Shown: positions 8,573 to 16,537, numbered from the stretch's first letter. The stretch: DNA of 33,451 bases from Candidatus Methanophagales archaeon (GCA_030612835.1 JAUWND010000009.1:1-33451); one strand, 5' to 3'. The notes: generated by a model from the sequence alone, not told the origin. Translations and numbers: made by a program.

Positions 8573-8720
8573 ATTTCATCATCCTTCTATATTTCCCATA
8601 AGGGTCTTTAGGAGAGAATCTTGGGGGCATGGGATTCATTGTCCTTTGCCCACACCTCGCACATACCTCCTTCAACGTATACGCCCCACATACCCCACAT
8701 TTCCTCAACTTCGACTTCAT
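8550..8720 (-). CDS. nop10: Ribosome biogenesis / rRNA pseudouridylation protein Nop10
   Basis: This 56-residue zinc-binding protein is part of archaeal H/ACA ribonucleoproteins, where it supports Cbf5 in making pseudouridine in rRNA. Two CxxC pairs (CGVCGAY and CARCG) form the zinc site. RFSPKDPYGKYRR near 34-46 is the Nop10 signature. The frame is open 27 codons further up, but the family starts at MKSKLRKC, and an AAGGGAAG tract precedes this ATG. It lies between aIF2-alpha and the PAC2-family gene, overlapping the latter by 23 bases. Confidence 0.93.
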   Translation of the reverse strand: MKSKLRKCGVCGAYTLKEVCARCGQRTMNPMPPRFSPKDPYGKYRRMMKYGRDRST

Positions 8721-8775
8721 AAAACTTCCCTTTTTTAAAAAAGAAGAGTTCATCAATGGTAAATCTATTCTCTCA

Positions 8776-9585
8776 TTAAGGCAGATTCCGGTAAAACGCA
8801 CCTTGTCCTCCGTTTTTCTTTAATGCTTCAATAGCTGTGTCCGCAGCATCACTTAAGACGCTTTCCGCCTCCTTATAATTGGATGCGATGACTCTTATCT
8901 TATATCTTGGTGCACCTATGTAGAAGCATTCTACCTTTGTGCTTTCCTCTCCTTCCATCCTCTCCTTCGCTTCATCCTCTACATTAAGCAACGCTTTTTT
9001 TATTCTTTCTACACCATCATACAGGGGACACGTCAGCTCCACATATCCGACTATCTGCACGGAAGGCAGTTTAACATTAGTGACAGCCACAAGGTGTATT
9101 GCATCCGCGTGTTCCTCTTCTATCCCACGAGAAATCAGTGCTCCCTTGCCGACCTTTACAACATCCTCAAAAGCATCGTACAGACTACCATAAGTATCGA
9201 ATAATTTCTGCTCTATCTCAGCGAGCTCTTCGCTGCTGATTTCGAGTGGGGGATTTGTGAGTGCGAGAGAAAGCCACTTCTTCGCCTTTTTCTCGTTCTT
9301 CCACTCCTTTATCTTCTCCCTTTTTTGCCCTTCATTTACCGCCTTTAGTGATAAATCTATATGCCCCCTCCGAGCATCCACAAATAGCACTTTGCAGACC
9401 ACTTTTTGCTCTTCTCTTACGTAATCCCTCAGATGTTTCACCCAACCGGAGGCGACCTCAGATATATGTATGAGTCCTTCTTTTCCACCATATTCCACAA
9501 CTGAGACAAAGGCACCAAAACTCTTAAGCTCTTTTACCGCGCAAATTACTAATTCGCCCTTCTCCGGCCATTCATCGCGCCCCAT
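8776..9585 (-). CDS. eif2a: Translation initiation factor aIF2 subunit alpha
   Basis: This 269-residue subunit of the trimeric aIF2 helps deliver initiator Met-tRNA to the small ribosomal subunit. An S1/OB domain at 8-85 has the classic GAFVSVVEYGGKEGLIHISE and WVKHLRDYV patterns and ends HIDLSLKAV. A helical domain follows (about 90-170, KWLSLALTNPPLEIS), then an alpha-beta domain at 175-265 (YVELTCPLYDGVERIKKAL, YIGAPRYKIRV). All three family domains are present and the length is normal. Its ATG follows the S27e stop codon directly, so translation is probably coupled. Confidence 0.96.
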   Translation of the reverse strand: MGRDEWPEKGELVICAVKELKSFGAFVSVVEYGGKEGLIHISEVASGWVKHLRDYVREEQKVVCKVLFVDARRGHIDLSLKAVNEGQKREKIKEWKNEKKAKKWLSLALTNPPLEISSEELAEIEQKLFDTYGSLYDAFEDVVKVGKGALISRGIEEEHADAIHLVAVTNVKLPSVQIVGYVELTCPLYDGVERIKKALLNVEDEAKERMEGEESTKVECFYIGAPRYKIRVIASNYKEAESVLSDAADTAIEALKKNGGQGAFYRNLP

Positions 9586-9771
9586 CTAATCAAGGACCTC
9601 TATCACTTTGCTTTTTATCTCCGCTTTACCGCCTCTTGGCTCAACTAAGGTTCTTCCACAGACATTACATTGTACCGTCGTAGCTGCATGATCAAATACA
9701 ACCTGCTCATTCTCACAATCTGTGCATTTCACCTTCAAAAATTTACTTTGTGTTTTTCCCTCTCTCCTCAT
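9586..9771 (-). CDS. rps27e: Small ribosomal subunit protein eS27
   Basis: This 61-residue zinc-ribbon ribosomal protein has [14 protein letters not shown] and [16 protein letters not shown], the expected two CxxC pairs. An alternative ATG two codons earlier (9775-9777) would sit one base from the GGAGGG site; the chosen ATG has a seven-base spacer and is the better start. It lies between L44e and aIF2-alpha in the usual archaeal order. Confidence 0.95.
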   Translation of the reverse strand: MRREGKTQSKFLKVKCTDCENEQVVFDHAATTVQCNVCGRTLVEPRGGKAEIKSKVIEVLD

Positions 9772-9827
9772 AACCATACCCTCCTTTTACTAAAAACAGA
9801 CCTTTTTCTTTGATAAGACATTTATGT

Positions 9828-10106
9828 TCATTCCACGAAATCGAGTTTGGCTACCCTAAAGCCTTTCCTTTGATGCGATTTCTTGCAGTCCTTGCACTTA
9901 TATCGGAGAAAAACCTTCTTCGTTGGCTTATCTCCGCCCGGGACCTTTGAGAATTTACCACTGTTACCTATGCCCGACCTACGTTTCTTCTGCCTTACTA
10001 TCCACTTCAAGGAAGAAGCTCTCCCCTTTTTCACCTTTTCCACTTCGTGCATCGTATGCTTCCCACAAAAGGGACAATAAATCCGCATGCGCTTTGGCAT
10101 CTTCAT
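9828..10106 (-). CDS. rpl44e: Large ribosomal subunit protein eL42 (L44e)
   Basis: The protein has 92 residues and four zinc-binding cysteines (YCPFCGKHT near 10-18 and [16 protein letters not shown] near 69-84). The basic loop [20 protein letters not shown] is typical of archaeal L44e, which binds 23S rRNA near the E site. Its ATG overlaps the gins51 stop codon as ATGA, showing translational coupling. A second ATG at codon 3 is also possible; MPKRMR is the family's usual start. Confidence 0.96.
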   Translation of the reverse strand: MKMPKRMRIYCPFCGKHTMHEVEKVKKGRASSLKWIVRQKKRRSGIGNSGKFSKVPGGDKPTKKVFLRYKCKDCKKSHQRKGFRVAKLDFVE

Positions 10107-10747
10107 TTTCCTACCCCCATTTTCTTCGCTTCACCACTGAATCGCACTGCAACCCCTCGCTTACATAATATCTCGGCGTTTGTCTTTGGCAGCATAATAA
10201 CATCTTCTTTTTTTATTTTATAAATTCTTCCATCAGTACCCATAAAAGTAGGTATGTCTTCTAAGACCCTAACTATCTGCAGTTCTTCATTTCCTGCTTT
10301 TGTAGAACTTGCTTCAACTTCTTTAAAGATAGACCCCACAATTACCTCATCCACCTTTTCGCTTCCACCTTCGCTTTTTTCTTTATTCCCTTTGTCGCCC
10401 AATATCAACGCAAATATTCGCGCTTTTCCTTCCTCTACATGACCTTTAACGCCCGCAAATATCGATTCCTCTTCCGCTAACATACCTTTAGGAACTGCTT
10501 TTATGCCCGAACTGGCAAGCTTTACTATCTTTCCTATACGCCTTCGGATTATGTCCTCCGCCTTCATACGTACATTCCTTATCTCGTCTTCCACAAGCTC
10601 CCCTCGCCTTTCATCCACTTCCCCTTTCTCATTCTTCAACTGCTGTATGTATTCACGCACTTCATCACAGAAGTTTTCCGGTAATTCTTGCAGTGATGCC
10701 GTATTTCTCTCCTTATGCAGGATTTCCCAGAGCTTTTCTATGTCCAT
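10103..10747 (-). CDS. gins51: GINS complex subunit Gins51 (Gins15)
   Basis: The protein has 214 residues. The N-terminal helical A domain (1-115) has the GINS5-like helix pair ([20 protein letters not shown], then KLAS). The small C-terminal B domain (about 160-205) carries the diagnostic strand pattern [27 protein letters not shown] and [11 protein letters not shown]. The linker at 118-155 is Glu/Lys/Ser-rich and looks disordered. GINS joins MCM helicase and GAN/RecJ in the replication machine. It sits directly downstream of priS, as in many archaea, and its stop overlaps the L44e start. A TATA-like AAACTATAAACC lies about 75 bases up, near 10820, with two small palindromes between it and the ATG. 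Confidence 0.9.
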   Translation of the reverse strand: MDIEKLWEILHKERNTASLQELPENFCDEVREYIQQLKNEKGEVDERRGELVEDEIRNVRMKAEDIIRRRIGKIVKLASSGIKAVPKGMLAEEESIFAGVKGHVEEGKARIFALILGDKGNKEKSEGGSEKVDEVIVGSIFKEVEASSTKAGNEELQIVRVLEDIPTFMGTDGRIYKIKKEDVIMLPKTNAEILCKRGVAVRFSGEAKKMGVGK

Positions 10748-10769
10748 ACACTCAATTTTTCTTTTTACT

Positions 10770-10825
10770 TTACTAAAGAACTAGTTTCTTTGGTAAAGCT
10801 TTCTTTCCTAAAGAAAGGTTTATAG
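10770..10825. repeat. Palindrome-rich repeat D upstream of gins51
   Basis: ACTAAAGAACTAGTTTCTTTGG is a near-perfect palindrome, and CTTTCTTTCCTAAAGAAAGG follows it as a second one. The segment TTTCTTTGGTAAAGCTTTCT at 10786-10805 recurs in reverse complement at the right end of the window (about 33391-33412, with one base different in the shared core). It lies between the gins51 promoter-like element and its ATG, so it would be in the 5' leader. Confidence 0.5.
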
Positions 10826-10857
10826 TTTTTTAAAAAAAAAATTGCGAAGCAAAATAT

Positions 10858-12042
10858 TCACTTAATTTCCGCAACTCCTCTACACATAAAATAAAGCGCA
10901 GCATGCTCCGGCATCGAGACAACTTCGCCTTCTTCCACCTCATAGCTTTCGCCTTTCATCGTTATCGATGAGTTTCGAGCAACTCTTATCTCTACTGGCG
11001 AATTACCAAATGCAACTGCATCCTCTAAGGGGTCAAAGTCATCAAAAGTTTCTATACTTAATGGCTTTACCTGCAAACTCGATTTGCCATGTAACGAAGT
11101 AGGCAGCCGGATAAGCCGTTTTATGTCTGCTGTGACCGGCGCGTCAGGTTTATCGGCATAAGCCGAGTATTTAGCCTCCGAACTTTTTGATAGGCCTTGC
11201 CAGATGGAATCAGAGAAGTGTGGTATTTGCCCTTTCTCTATCCTACTCATCACTGTTTCATCATTTGCAATTCGTAATATCTCTTTTGCTTTCTTCTTTT
11301 CCTTCGCCCCAACACTCTTTACCACTTTGATAGCTTGTTTTTCTTCCATCGCCGCTATTTCGTGCAGAAACGCTATTAATCCTTTAAGAACCCGTTTTCC
11401 CCAGCCCTCGGGAATCAACCTCAAGTCCTCTCTTCCGGTCTTTTTGCCGCTCTTATCTTTTGAATCAGCCACTAAAAAACTATTTATGTCCAGCCCGGTT
11501 GCCATTACATAATCAACAATCTCCCTTCGCTCTCTGCTTCCAAGCCCTCTTACTTGTTCTGTTTCTATATGTATGTGGTAGCCCCGCGAGCCTGAAAATA
11601 CCAGCTCTATCGTATTTTCCGGGAATCCGAAATCGTTGAGCAGGAAGTCAATCAGTTTCCGCGTTTCTTCTTTTACTGACTTTAATATGTCCTCATAAGA
11701 ATAACTCTGGAACTCCGCTTCGCCTATGACATGGTCTGCATCGAGGTCAAAAATTAGGTCAGCGCCGAGCCAATCTTTATCTGCCATCTTCGCCGTAGGA
11801 TATTTGTATATTGCTGTTGAGAAGTAGGCATGAGCAGGGGCATTTTCCCGGAGGTAATGCACTAACTCCTCCTCGGTTGCAAAGGCTTTGTGCCGCCGCA
11901 TCACGAGTTTCGCCGGGTAATAGTGGTCAAAGAGAACAAAACCCCACTCCCGCATCCATAAATCCGTTGGGATTTCTACTTTTACCCGCCTATAATAGTC
12001 ACCAAATTTGGCCGTCACGAATTTTTTTGTCTTCTCATTCAT
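10858..12042 (-). CDS. priS: DNA primase small (catalytic) subunit PriS
   Basis: This 394-residue protein makes RNA/DNA primers with PriL. The catalytic acidic pair lies at Asp99 and Asp101 (ADLIFDLDADH). The nucleotide-binding FSGSRGYHIHIE motif at 149-160 includes Ser150, Arg153 and His156. The third acidic site is expected in the FDDFDPL region near 340. RLPTSLHGKSSLQVKPL (about 318-334) is another primase signature. The length is normal for archaeal PriS. The ATG has no visible Shine-Dalgarno site, because a repeat-B arm ends three bases before it. It heads the block of minus-strand information-processing genes. Confidence 0.95.
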   Translation of the reverse strand: MNEKTKKFVTAKFGDYYRRVKVEIPTDLWMREWGFVLFDHYYPAKLVMRRHKAFATEEELVHYLRENAPAHAYFSTAIYKYPTAKMADKDWLGADLIFDLDADHVIGEAEFQSYSYEDILKSVKEETRKLIDFLLNDFGFPENTIELVFSGSRGYHIHIETEQVRGLGSRERREIVDYVMATGLDINSFLVADSKDKSGKKTGREDLRLIPEGWGKRVLKGLIAFLHEIAAMEEKQAIKVVKSVGAKEKKKAKEILRIANDETVMSRIEKGQIPHFSDSIWQGLSKSSEAKYSAYADKPDAPVTADIKRLIRLPTSLHGKSSLQVKPLSIETFDDFDPLEDAVAFGNSPVEIRVARNSSITMKGESYEVEEGEVVSMPEHAALYFMCRGVAEIK

Positions 12043-12044
12043 TT

Positions 12045-12066
12045 TGTAAAATCTCGTGGTTTTTTA
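12045..12066 (-). repeat. Partial repeat B arm abutting priS start
   Basis: On the minus strand this reads AAAACCACGAGATTTTACAA directly before the priS ATG. It matches one end of element B and is followed by a full repeat A at 12079-12167. The leader of priS is therefore made of repeat DNA. Confidence 0.6.
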
Positions 12067-12078
12067 TTGTATCTGAAT

Positions 12079-12167
12079 AAAGTATAGCTTCTACCTATTT
12101 AGGACGCAGATTTACACGGATTTAATTTTTTCCGTGTTAATTAATCTGCGTTAATCAGTGTCAATAA
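12079..12167 (-). repeat. Dispersed hairpin element A, copy 1
   Basis: On the minus strand it reads ATTGACACTGATTAACGCAG ... AATCCGTGTAAATCTGCGTC, CTAAATAGGTAGAAGCTATA, CTTTAT. This matches 25738-25833 almost base for base apart from small indels. The first two-thirds is an imperfect inverted repeat able to fold as a hairpin; the last third (TAAATAGGTAGAAG...) is a non-palindromic tail ending in a TATA-like motif. Confidence 0.75.
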
Positions 12168-12245
12168 TTTATTTTCTTGTTCGCTATTTTTTACCAAAGA
12201 AATCTTCAAAAAAAGGTATAGTAAAAAGGGAAAGAAAGAGGGAAC

Positions 12246-13127
12246 ATGATAAGCATAACGATACCAAAAGGAAGTTTAGAAGCGCAAACGCTGTTGCTAT
12301 TCAAGCAGGCCGACCTGGAAATAAAAGTGACGAGTAGAGAATACAGCCCGAAGATAGAAGACCCGCGGATAGATATTGTAAAGATATTGAGACCGCAGGA
12401 GATACCGGAATACGTGGAGAAAGGGTACTTTGACGTTGGCATAACCGGTAAGGATTGGATAGAGGAACGGGGTGCGGACGTAGTGGAAATAGCGGACTTG
12501 AGTTATAGCAAAGCAGCGGAGAAAGAAAGCACAGTAAATATCGTCCTGGCTGTGCAAGCCGACCGAGCGGATATAAAAGAGGCAAGTGATATACCGCCGC
12601 AGAGTGAAATAAGCACTGAATATCCAAACCTCACAAAATCGTTCTTTGACAAGCTTGGTATTCCAGTCCAGATATTCTTCTCTTACGGTGCGACCGAAGC
12701 GAAAGACATGATGGACTGCATAGTCGAACTCACGGAGACTGGCGAGACCCTAAGAAAGAACAACTGGCGGATAATAGACACGATACTGGAATCTTCTACC
12801 AAGTTGATAGTGAATAAGGACTCGTGGAATGATGCGGTAAAAAGGAAGGAGATAGAAGAGATAAGAACCTTGCTTGCGGGCGTGATAGAAGCAAGAGGAA
12901 AGGTATTGCTCAGCATGAATGTTGCGGAAGATAATTTGGCGGCTGTTGTGTCCGCGCTACCGGCAATGAAAAGACCCACTATATCGCAACTTTATGATTC
13001 CGAGCCCCGATATTATGCGGTGGAGACGGTAGTGAGCAAGCGTGATGTGAATATCCTAATACCTGAGTTGAAGAGCATGGGCGCTGAGGACATTATAGAG
13101 ATAGATATAACCAAGATAGTGAAGTGA
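12246..13127 (+). CDS. hisG: ATP phosphoribosyltransferase, long form (HisG)
   Basis: This 293-residue enzyme catalyses the first step of histidine synthesis, joining ATP and PRPP. Domain I/II features are IPKGSLEAQT at the start, FDVGITGKDWIEERGADV near 60-77, and the PRPP loop ETGETLRKNNWRII near 161-174. The C-terminal 80 residues (about 215-293) are the ACT-like regulatory domain of the long form (AVVSALPAMKRPTISQLY, later LIPELKSMGAEDIIEIDITK), which gives histidine feedback and removes the need for HisZ. GAGGGAA precedes the ATG. It stands alone, without other his genes in the window. Confidence 0.96.
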   Translation: MISITIPKGSLEAQTLLLFKQADLEIKVTSREYSPKIEDPRIDIVKILRPQEIPEYVEKGYFDVGITGKDWIEERGADVVEIADLSYSKAAEKESTVNIVLAVQADRADIKEASDIPPQSEISTEYPNLTKSFFDKLGIPVQIFFSYGATEAKDMMDCIVELTETGETLRKNNWRIIDTILESSTKLIVNKDSWNDAVKRKEIEEIRTLLAGVIEARGKVLLSMNVAEDNLAAVVSALPAMKRPTISQLYDSEPRYYAVETVVSKRDVNILIPELKSMGAEDIIEIDITKIVK

Positions 13128-13135
13128 TAGGCGTC

Positions 13136-13275
13136 CAATATCACTTCCCCAAATCTTTCGCCTGCATACCTGTATCAATTGGCAGACGTCCAATCCCTTT
13201 TTGACCACAAAATCAACTTCGCGGCCTTTATAAGTTCCAGTCGGTAAGTAGCTCAAAGAGTTCGTCTTTTCGCAT
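13136..13275 (-). pseudogene. Relict of a DUF4143-type AAA ATPase (two ends joined)
   Basis: Read on the minus strand, an ATG at 13273-13275 begins MRKDELFELLTDWNL and then stops. A shifted frame immediately after gives YKGREVDFVVKKGLDVCQLI. The first piece looks like the N-terminal end of archaeal DUF4143 ATPases, the second like their C-terminal nuclease-like segment (EVDFVVKKG...LIQV). Together they suggest that the middle of the gene, some 350 codons, has been deleted. It is convergent with hisG. The match rests on short motifs, so the family call is moderate. Confidence 0.6.
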
Positions 13276-13375
13276 TTGGGGTGCCTTTCGTTATCTATTT
13301 ATCTTATTCGCTTCTATATAAATCTCTTCCAAATTTAATCTATATAAAGCTCAAAAATGGAGGTGTTTGAACTAC

Positions 13376-13492
13376 ATGTGGATTGAAATTAGATTGGATT
13401 TGGTGCAGCAGTTGCAATCATGCAAACAGTTACGGGAACTCACAAATAACAATTTACCAGAACGGTATGTATCATTTTCCAAGGATTTTTAA
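13376..13492 (+). CDS. Small ORF with strong expression signals, possibly truncated
   Basis: It encodes 38 residues beginning MWIEIRLDLVQQLQSCK and ending PERYVSFSKDF. A GGAGGTG site lies ten bases upstream of the ATG, and two TATA-like boxes (TCTATATAAATC at 13313 and TCTATATAAAGC at 13340) precede it at about the right distance. The reading frame ends exactly where hairpin repeat A begins, so it may be the front of a gene cut by repeat insertion or deletion. I recognise no family. Confidence 0.35.
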   Translation: MWIEIRLDLVQQLQSCKQLRELTNNNLPERYVSFSKDF

Positions 13493-13637
13493 GACACAGA
13501 TTAACGCTGATTAACACAGATTTAAAGTAGTGCAATAATTGATTTTTTAATTTCGATTCTATGAACCCGTAAAAAGTTAATAATTTTTTGGGACAGTAGC
13601 GTCTGTGTAAATCTGTGTAAATCTGTGTCTAAAATTT
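13490..13637. repeat. Hairpin element related to repeat A, long-loop form
   Basis: The left arm 13493-13525 (GACACAGATTAACGCTGATT, then AACACAGATTT) and the right arm 13602-13634 (TCTGTGTAAATCTGTGTAAA, then TCTGTGTCT) are imperfect inverted repeats around about 75 AT-rich bases. The arms match those of the compact copies at 12079 and 25738, but the TAAATAGGTAGAAG tail is absent. The next 100 bases (13638-13735) hold only a TATA-like CATTTATATTAC near 13679. Confidence 0.65.
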
Positions 13638-13749
13638 GGCTACAAATATTTATTTTTGTGTGCTCGCTAAAGCAACAAACATTTATATTACTCTGCGTTA
13701 ATCTGATAATGTCAAGCTGAAATCAGTATTATACGGTGGTGAGAGGGAA

Positions 13750-14652
13750 ATCACATTAGAACCGAAGACCAGGAAACGTACATTCGCATGCGCAGCAGCT
13801 ATTTTAATGGTTATTGCCGCCTTAACGCTATTCTCCGGCTGCGTTGAAGAAGATGGAGATCGTCAACTCGACCTCGGGGAGCCGATGAAAAAGGTAAATC
13901 ATTATGTAGGCACAGAAGGCTTCAACGTAGATGTAGATGATATATTTGGAGAAAAAAGCATATATTACCTGGCAGAGCAAGAGACAGGTGCAAAATCCTC
14001 TGGTATGGAATTTAAGCCATGTGCGGAAGTTGTAGAAGAAACATATCTTGGCGAGGACGGTGCCGAGATAAAAAAATACAAAATCGGCAATAAGCGTTAT
14101 GATGAGCAGGAAATCAAAAAATCAGGCATAAATATAGAAGATTCGTATCTCCCTAAAGACAAAATCCCCCTGATGATAAAAAAACTCCCTGACGGCACTT
14201 ACGATCTTTCCGACCTGACAAAATCCACCGAGGCTGTTGGCTGGGAGCATATAACCAAGACAGGCTATTTCCCGGGATCAGATAAAAACCCAAAAGCAAA
14301 CGATAACATCATAGGCAACAACGGTAGAAAGCCCGAGTTGCGCAATGAGCTAACTCCCGCTCCTGACGGCGAAGGTCTCAACTATATTATGTTTTTTAAT
14401 AAGGCCTATCTGGATGAGTATAAAGAATTGGCTCTCTATGGAATGCCCCCAGGAGAGAAATTGCCAGATAAGAATGAATTCCGGTGGGTGAATAAAGTGA
14501 GGTTGAAAGAACCAATACAAGCATACAAAGAATTATTCGGCGGAGATTTATGCTATACCGACTCAACTATTTATCCCGATTGCACTGACGCACTAATAGC
14601 GGGTTCTCCTGGCTGCGAATGCGGTACAATTATCCAAAAAAAAGCAGCATAA
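13750..14652 (+). CDS. Predicted lipoprotein, unknown function, atypical start
   Basis: The protein has a lipobox LTLFSGC with a Cys 16 codons after the first ATG (13807). That ATG would leave out the basic N-region. If translation begins at the ATC codon at 13750, the protein starts TLEPKTRKRTFACAAAILMV and has a complete lipoprotein signal, and a GGTGGTGAG site sits seven bases before the ATC. No ATG, GTG or TTG is in frame upstream before the stop at 13699. The start is therefore either non-standard or damaged by one base. The mature part of about 260 residues is hydrophilic and acidic, with six cysteines (four in the last 45 residues: CYTDSTIYPDC, CECG). I recognise no domain. It is convergent with a frameshifted gene. 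Confidence 0.7.
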   Translation: MTLEPKTRKRTFACAAAILMVIAALTLFSGCVEEDGDRQLDLGEPMKKVNHYVGTEGFNVDVDDIFGEKSIYYLAEQETGAKSSGMEFKPCAEVVEETYLGEDGAEIKKYKIGNKRYDEQEIKKSGINIEDSYLPKDKIPLMIKKLPDGTYDLSDLTKSTEAVGWEHITKTGYFPGSDKNPKANDNIIGNNGRKPELRNELTPAPDGEGLNYIMFFNKAYLDEYKELALYGMPPGEKLPDKNEFRWVNKVRLKEPIQAYKELFGGDLCYTDSTIYPDCTDALIAGSPGCECGTIIQKKAA

Positions 14653-14658
14653 CATCTC

Positions 14659-15050
14659 TTACTGGTCAATTATCCCGTTCGGCCACTTGTCCCCGGCCAT
14701 TGTCCCTGCAAGCAGCCATGCCCCCGCAGCTGACACGGCAGTGGTCGTCGCGCAGTACGCAGCTATTGACCCTGGTCCCGAGGGTGACGCAAGTATCCCG
14801 ACAGCAACTCCAAGAGTGACTTCTCCTGCAATAAGGCCACTTCTGTCCTGCTTGCTTTGTCCCATTTTCTCTCGTAGCAGAAATTCGGCTTATAGTCACT
14901 ATACCCCTCTGCCTTGATTTTTATGCAGTCCACAGTCTTATCAGGCCCCTCCCAGAATGCCCACCAGTCGCCCTTGACGCAGCTCTTGTAAGGCGTACTC
15001 TGGCCGTAGTTGTTCTCATACCGGTCTATCACAGATAACTTATAATGATT
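14659..15050 (-). pseudogene. Frameshifted small membrane-protein gene
   Basis: The upstream reading (about 15042-14870) gives SVIDRYENNYGQSTPYKSCV then KGDWWAFWEGPDKTVDCIKI and KAEGYSDYKPNFCYE. After that the plausible sequence moves by one base to a frame beginning MGQSKQDRSGLIAGEVTLGV, with two hydrophobic stretches (GEVTLGVAVGILA and AAYCATTTAVSAAGAWLLAG), ending at 14659. Continuing in the first frame gives an unlikely tail. I read this as one gene with a +1 frameshift, or two overlapping genes. Its N-terminus runs into a repeat-B arm at 15051, so the true start may be lost. Convergent with the lipoprotein gene and spaced seven bases from it. Function unknown. Confidence 0.5.
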
Positions 15051-15086
15051 ATTCTCTCGTGAAAATCTGTGTAATCTTGTGGTCTT
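15051..15086 (+). repeat. Single arm of repeat B
   Basis: ATTCTCTCGTGAAAATCTGT, GTAATCTTGTGGTCTT matches the right arm of element B at 4455-4488. It separates the broken membrane-protein gene from the ATPase gene and supplies the GTG that would be the first possible start of the ATPase frame. Confidence 0.7.
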
Positions 15087-16491
15087 AACCCTGCAGCCTT
15101 TTATATATTTCAAGCACGATTATAATAATCATGATCAAACAAAATTCGTTGATCGAGAACGCGAGCTGAAGATACTTAAAGATGCATACAATTCTGACAG
15201 GGCTGAGTTCATAATTTTATATGGCCGCAGAAGAATCGGCAAGACAGAACTGTTAAAACAGTCAAAACAAGAAGAAAAATTCGTTTACTTCTTTGTTGAA
15301 GAAGCGCTGGAAGAAGAGAATTTGAACACATTCAAGGATATAGTTGCCGGATTCTTATCCAATCCCTTAATCGCGAAGGCCGAATTATCATGGACGGATT
15401 TATTCACAGAGCTTGCAAAAATAGACAATTTGGTTTTGATTTTCGATGAATTCCCAAACCTCGTAAAGAAGAATAAACGATTTTTATCGCAATTCCAAAA
15501 GATCTGGGACGAGTTGCTGGTTAATACGACAATCAAATTAGTTGTCTGCGGCTCATCTATTTCATTGATGGAGACCCATCTTTTGGGTTATCAATCGCCG
15601 CTGTATGGTAGACGAACCGGTCAAATATTGCTGCCACCACTTAAATATTATCACCTAAAGGAGTTCATTGAACTTCCGGTTGATGATATTATCAAGATAT
15701 ATGGCATAACAGACGGAATACCATATTACATTCTGGACGCTGCGTACAGGCTAAAGAATAACGAGCAATTAGAAGATATTTTCATGCCGGGCCGGATATT
15801 ATTTGAAGAAGCGGAAATCCTGATAAAATACGAATTGCGTGATCCGACAAGATATTATAAGATACTCAAGGCTATTTCGTTCGGCTATACCAAATTCGGC
15901 GATATTGCTACATATACGGGTTTCAGTACGAGCATAGTCTCCCAATATCTGAGCAATCTAATAAAATTGCATATTATTGAATATACGTATCCGCTTGGAG
16001 AAAGGAAGGAGAAAGCACGAAATAGGCGATATACCTTCGCGGACAATTACTTCCAGTTCTATTTCAGATTTATTTATCCGCACAAATCAGAACTCTTAGA
16101 AACAGGACGTATAACTAATTTCGGTGCAAAATTCAATCAGTATATGGGCACGGTATTTGAAAAAGTCTGCAAGCAATTTCTTCTTCTAAACCGTGATAGA
16201 CTGCCGTTTACATTCACAAAATTAGGCCGCTGGTGGCATAAAGATAAAGAAATAGACGTTGTTGCTCTGAACGAAGAAAGCAAAGAGATCGGATTCTTTG
16301 AATGCAAATACAGTAGCCTGAAGTTTAAGGACGCTTTAGACATCATTGCCGAACTGAAAAATAAGAGCAGATATGTTGACTGGAATCGAAACAAACACAA
16401 AGAGCATTTTGGTCTGATTGCAAAGAAGATCGACGGTAAAGCGAGACTCAGAAAAGAAGGCTATTTTGTATTCGATTTTGATGACTTTTAG
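15079..16491 (+). CDS. Archaeal ATPase with DUF234-type nuclease-like C-terminus, copy 1
   Basis: The frame holds 470 codons. A STAND/AAA-like NTPase domain has Walker A at 49-56 (GRRRIGKT) and Walker B Asp123-Glu124 (LVLIFDEFPNL), with the GSSISLME sensor near 154. A winged-helix region lies around 265-320. The C-terminus has a PD-(D/E)xK-like pattern: Asp in KEIDVVAL and ECK in FFECKYSS. Related archaeal ATPases are abundant, mobile and of uncertain role. The GTG at 15079 lies inside a repeat. A TATA box (TTATATAT, 15101-15108) sits 27 bases before an ATG at 15131 that would give a leaderless MIKQ start but is one base out of frame, so a one-base loss in the A run at 15138-15144 is likely. 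The last 74 residues are nearly identical to those of the next gene. Confidence 0.85.
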   Translation: MVLTLQPFIYFKHDYNNHDQTKFVDRERELKILKDAYNSDRAEFIILYGRRRIGKTELLKQSKQEEKFVYFFVEEALEEENLNTFKDIVAGFLSNPLIAKAELSWTDLFTELAKIDNLVLIFDEFPNLVKKNKRFLSQFQKIWDELLVNTTIKLVVCGSSISLMETHLLGYQSPLYGRRTGQILLPPLKYYHLKEFIELPVDDIIKIYGITDGIPYYILDAAYRLKNNEQLEDIFMPGRILFEEAEILIKYELRDPTRYYKILKAISFGYTKFGDIATYTGFSTSIVSQYLSNLIKLHIIEYTYPLGERKEKARNRRYTFADNYFQFYFRFIYPHKSELLETGRITNFGAKFNQYMGTVFEKVCKQFLLLNRDRLPFTFTKLGRWWHKDKEIDVVALNEESKEIGFFECKYSSLKFKDALDIIAELKNKSRYVDWNRNKHKEHFGLIAKKIDGKARLRKEGYFVFDFDDF

Positions 16492-16537
16492 GCAGGACCA
16501 TGTATCTGCTAAAAAGTCAGTAGAATTTTAAGCAGAC

